Positions 22,454-23,212 of a stretch of 23,212 nt of DNA are shown piece by piece. Every line of letters begins with the position of its first letter. Within the stretch, counting starts at the first letter, position 1. The stretch is taken from NCBI GenBank assembly GCA_003134755.1, contig PLCK01000083.1:1-23212 (forward strand), given 5' to 3'. Made by a program: the position numbers and the translations under genes. Origin of the DNA: Actinomycetota bacterium (lineage in GTDB: Bacteria > Actinomycetota > Actinomycetes > Acidothermales > Acidothermaceae). Under the pieces are notes generated by a model. The model saw nothing but the letters and a program-made list of their open reading frames with translations, was not told where the DNA came from and did no database searches.

Positions 22454-22999
22454 CTACCCGAACGGAGAGTTCAGGCCGTATTTCTCCATGAGCTCCGGCA
22501 CCCAGGTCGGGTCGAAGAACAACCCGTACGAGGTCGCCAGCGTCTCGAGCGCCGCCGGATCGGGCGGTCCCGACGCCATGACCTCGGCGAGTTCGAAGAA
22601 GAAGTTCTCGAACCCGGACGGCGTGATCACTTCGATCATGCGGGCTTCGACAGACCCGGCGTTCCACATCGTGTGCAACTCGCCGCGCGGCTTGCTGATG
22701 TAGCCTCCGGCCTCCAGCACGACCTCATCGGAACCTGAGCGGAAGCCGATCGCACCGGCAGTCACGATGGAGAACTCGTCTTCGCGGGTGTGCACATGCG
22801 GAGGCACCAGGGCGCCCACGGGAAACGGATGCTCGACGATCGCGACCTGGCCACCTGTTTGCTCGCCATTCAGGCGGAACCCAACGCCTATTGTTCCGAG
22901 GGATCGGTCGGGTGGGTGGGGCGCGCTCAACACCGTCAGCGGCAGCGAGCGACCGGCCGCGGTCGCCTCGACCAGCGTGCTCGCAAGGATGACGGTCAT
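22454..22999 (-). CDS. Cupin domain protein
   Basis: A 181-residue protein with one cupin barrel. Motif 1 is PPHVHTREDEF (His68, His70, Glu75) and motif 2 is KPRGELHTMWN (Pro104, Gly106, His109, Asn113), so all metal ligands are present. Cupins of this kind are small dioxygenases or isomerases; the reaction is unknown. The C-terminal 60 residues (FFFELAEVMAS, LATSYGLFFDPTWVPEL) form a helical tail common in actinobacterial relatives. ATG 22997-22999 has AAGGAG six bases ahead. It is divergent from a TetR-family gene that begins at the right edge, so it is probably the repressor's target. Confidence 0.9.
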   Translation of the reverse strand: MTVILASTLVEATAAGRSLPLTVLSAPHPPDRSLGTIGVGFRLNGEQTGGQVAIVEHPFPVGALVPPHVHTREDEFSIVTAGAIGFRSGSDEVVLEAGGYISKPRGELHTMWNAGSVEARMIEVITPSGFENFFFELAEVMASGPPDPAALETLATSYGLFFDPTWVPELMEKYGLNSPFG

Positions 23000-23030
23000 C
23001 GGCGCTCCTTCATAGAGATTTCGATGAACA

Positions 23031-23042
23031 ACTATGTATAGT
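23031..23042. promoter_or_regulatory. ACTAT-GT-ATAGT operator-like palindrome overlapping a -10 box
   Basis: A 12-bp palindrome in an AT-rich patch of the 80-bp cupin-tetR divergent region. TATAGT (23037-23042) would serve as the -10 box for the TetR gene, so binding would block transcription. The repressor at 23080 is the likely binder. Confidence 0.45.
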
Positions 23043-23079
23043 CAAAGGACTCTCCTCCTCCGAAGGGACGACGTCAACA

Positions 23080-23212
23080 GTGGCGGGAAAGAAGGAATCG
23101 TCAGCACCGCGCGCATACACCATGCGCGCGAGACACGACGCCGTCGCAGCGACCCGGCGCGTGATCACCGAAGCAACCATGAACCTGCACGAACGGGTCG
23201 GACCACGGGACG
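23080..23212 (+). CDS. TetR family regulator, N-terminal fragment (runs off the window)
   Basis: The frame from GTG 23080 gives MAGKKESSAPRAYTMRARHD, then AVAATRRVITEATMNLHE and RVGPRD, before the window ends. ARxDAxAATRRxI...A...LHE..GPRD is the first helix and lead-in of a TetR helix-turn-helix of the kind whose next part reads TTVSAIAERAGV in relatives. The recognition helix and ligand domain lie outside. GTG 23080 has only a distant GAAGGG ahead; ATG 23122 is an alternative start. It is divergent from the cupin gene. Confidence 0.65.
   Translation, partial: MAGKKESSAPRAYTMRARHDAVAATRRVITEATMNLHERVGPRD

Noticed and set aside
1..23212. tRNA genes, CRISPR array, insertion sequence, integrase or attachment site
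   Set aside because: None could be recognised on either strand; the repeats seen are short palindromes tied to promoters or intergenic spaces.

Overview
The window is high-GC chromosomal DNA from an actinomycete. This rests on GC-rich third codon positions, many GTG starts and Actinobacteria-typical families: a DUF5130 protein, group II truncated hemoglobin (GlbO), actinobacterial HNH protein, GTG-initiated OmpR and NarL regulators, and a Ser/Thr/Pro-rich one-pass surface protein. From memory, the order pepN / DUF5130 / HNH / glbO matches the Mycobacterium tuberculosis Rv2467-Rv2470 neighbourhood. Here that core is split by accessory blocks. Genus cannot be told from the window. No tRNA, rRNA, CRISPR array, insertion sequence or phage gene was seen.

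Layout. Positions 1-129 hold the 3' end of a probable aminopeptidase N. Positions 143-1099 (minus) hold a LamG-fold lipoprotein gene whose signal peptide is cut off from the body by an in-frame amber codon. Positions 1175-6935 (minus) form a tightly packed run, read in the order HNH protein, methyltransferase, amidase, malQ, small membrane protein, DUF5130 protein, with several overlapping stop/start pairs. A divergent S9 prolyl-oligopeptidase gene (7076-9184) faces a two-component system (OmpR-type regulator and sensor kinase, minus, 9221-11222). Divergent from that system is a membrane-anchored, Ser/Thr/Pro-rich surface protein (11338-12228).

Positions 12278-14608 carry a promoter followed by a two-gene sugar operon: a GH4 6-phospho-glycosidase overlapping a BadF-type sugar kinase. 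Positions 14629-16937 hold an OsmC peroxide-defence gene divergent from glbO, then an MFS transporter. Positions 16987-18120 encode a GAF protein with a degenerate GGDEF domain. A zinc-free MDR oxidoreductase and a TetR repressor diverge around 19123-19255, which carries three copies of a 13-bp palindrome. Positions 19964-20103 hold a hairpin and an 18-bp perfect palindrome. Next come a 5'-truncated ABC-2 permease remnant, a NarL-type two-component system (20627-22437), a cupin gene, and the start of another TetR-family gene that runs off the end.

No single undescribed system stands out as certain. The best leads are the PTS-free GH4/kinase operon with its inverted repeat linking the -10 and the ribosome binding site, the orphaned two-component system beside a broken ABC permease, the degenerate GGDEF sensor, the amber-interrupted lipoprotein, and several operator-like palindromes.
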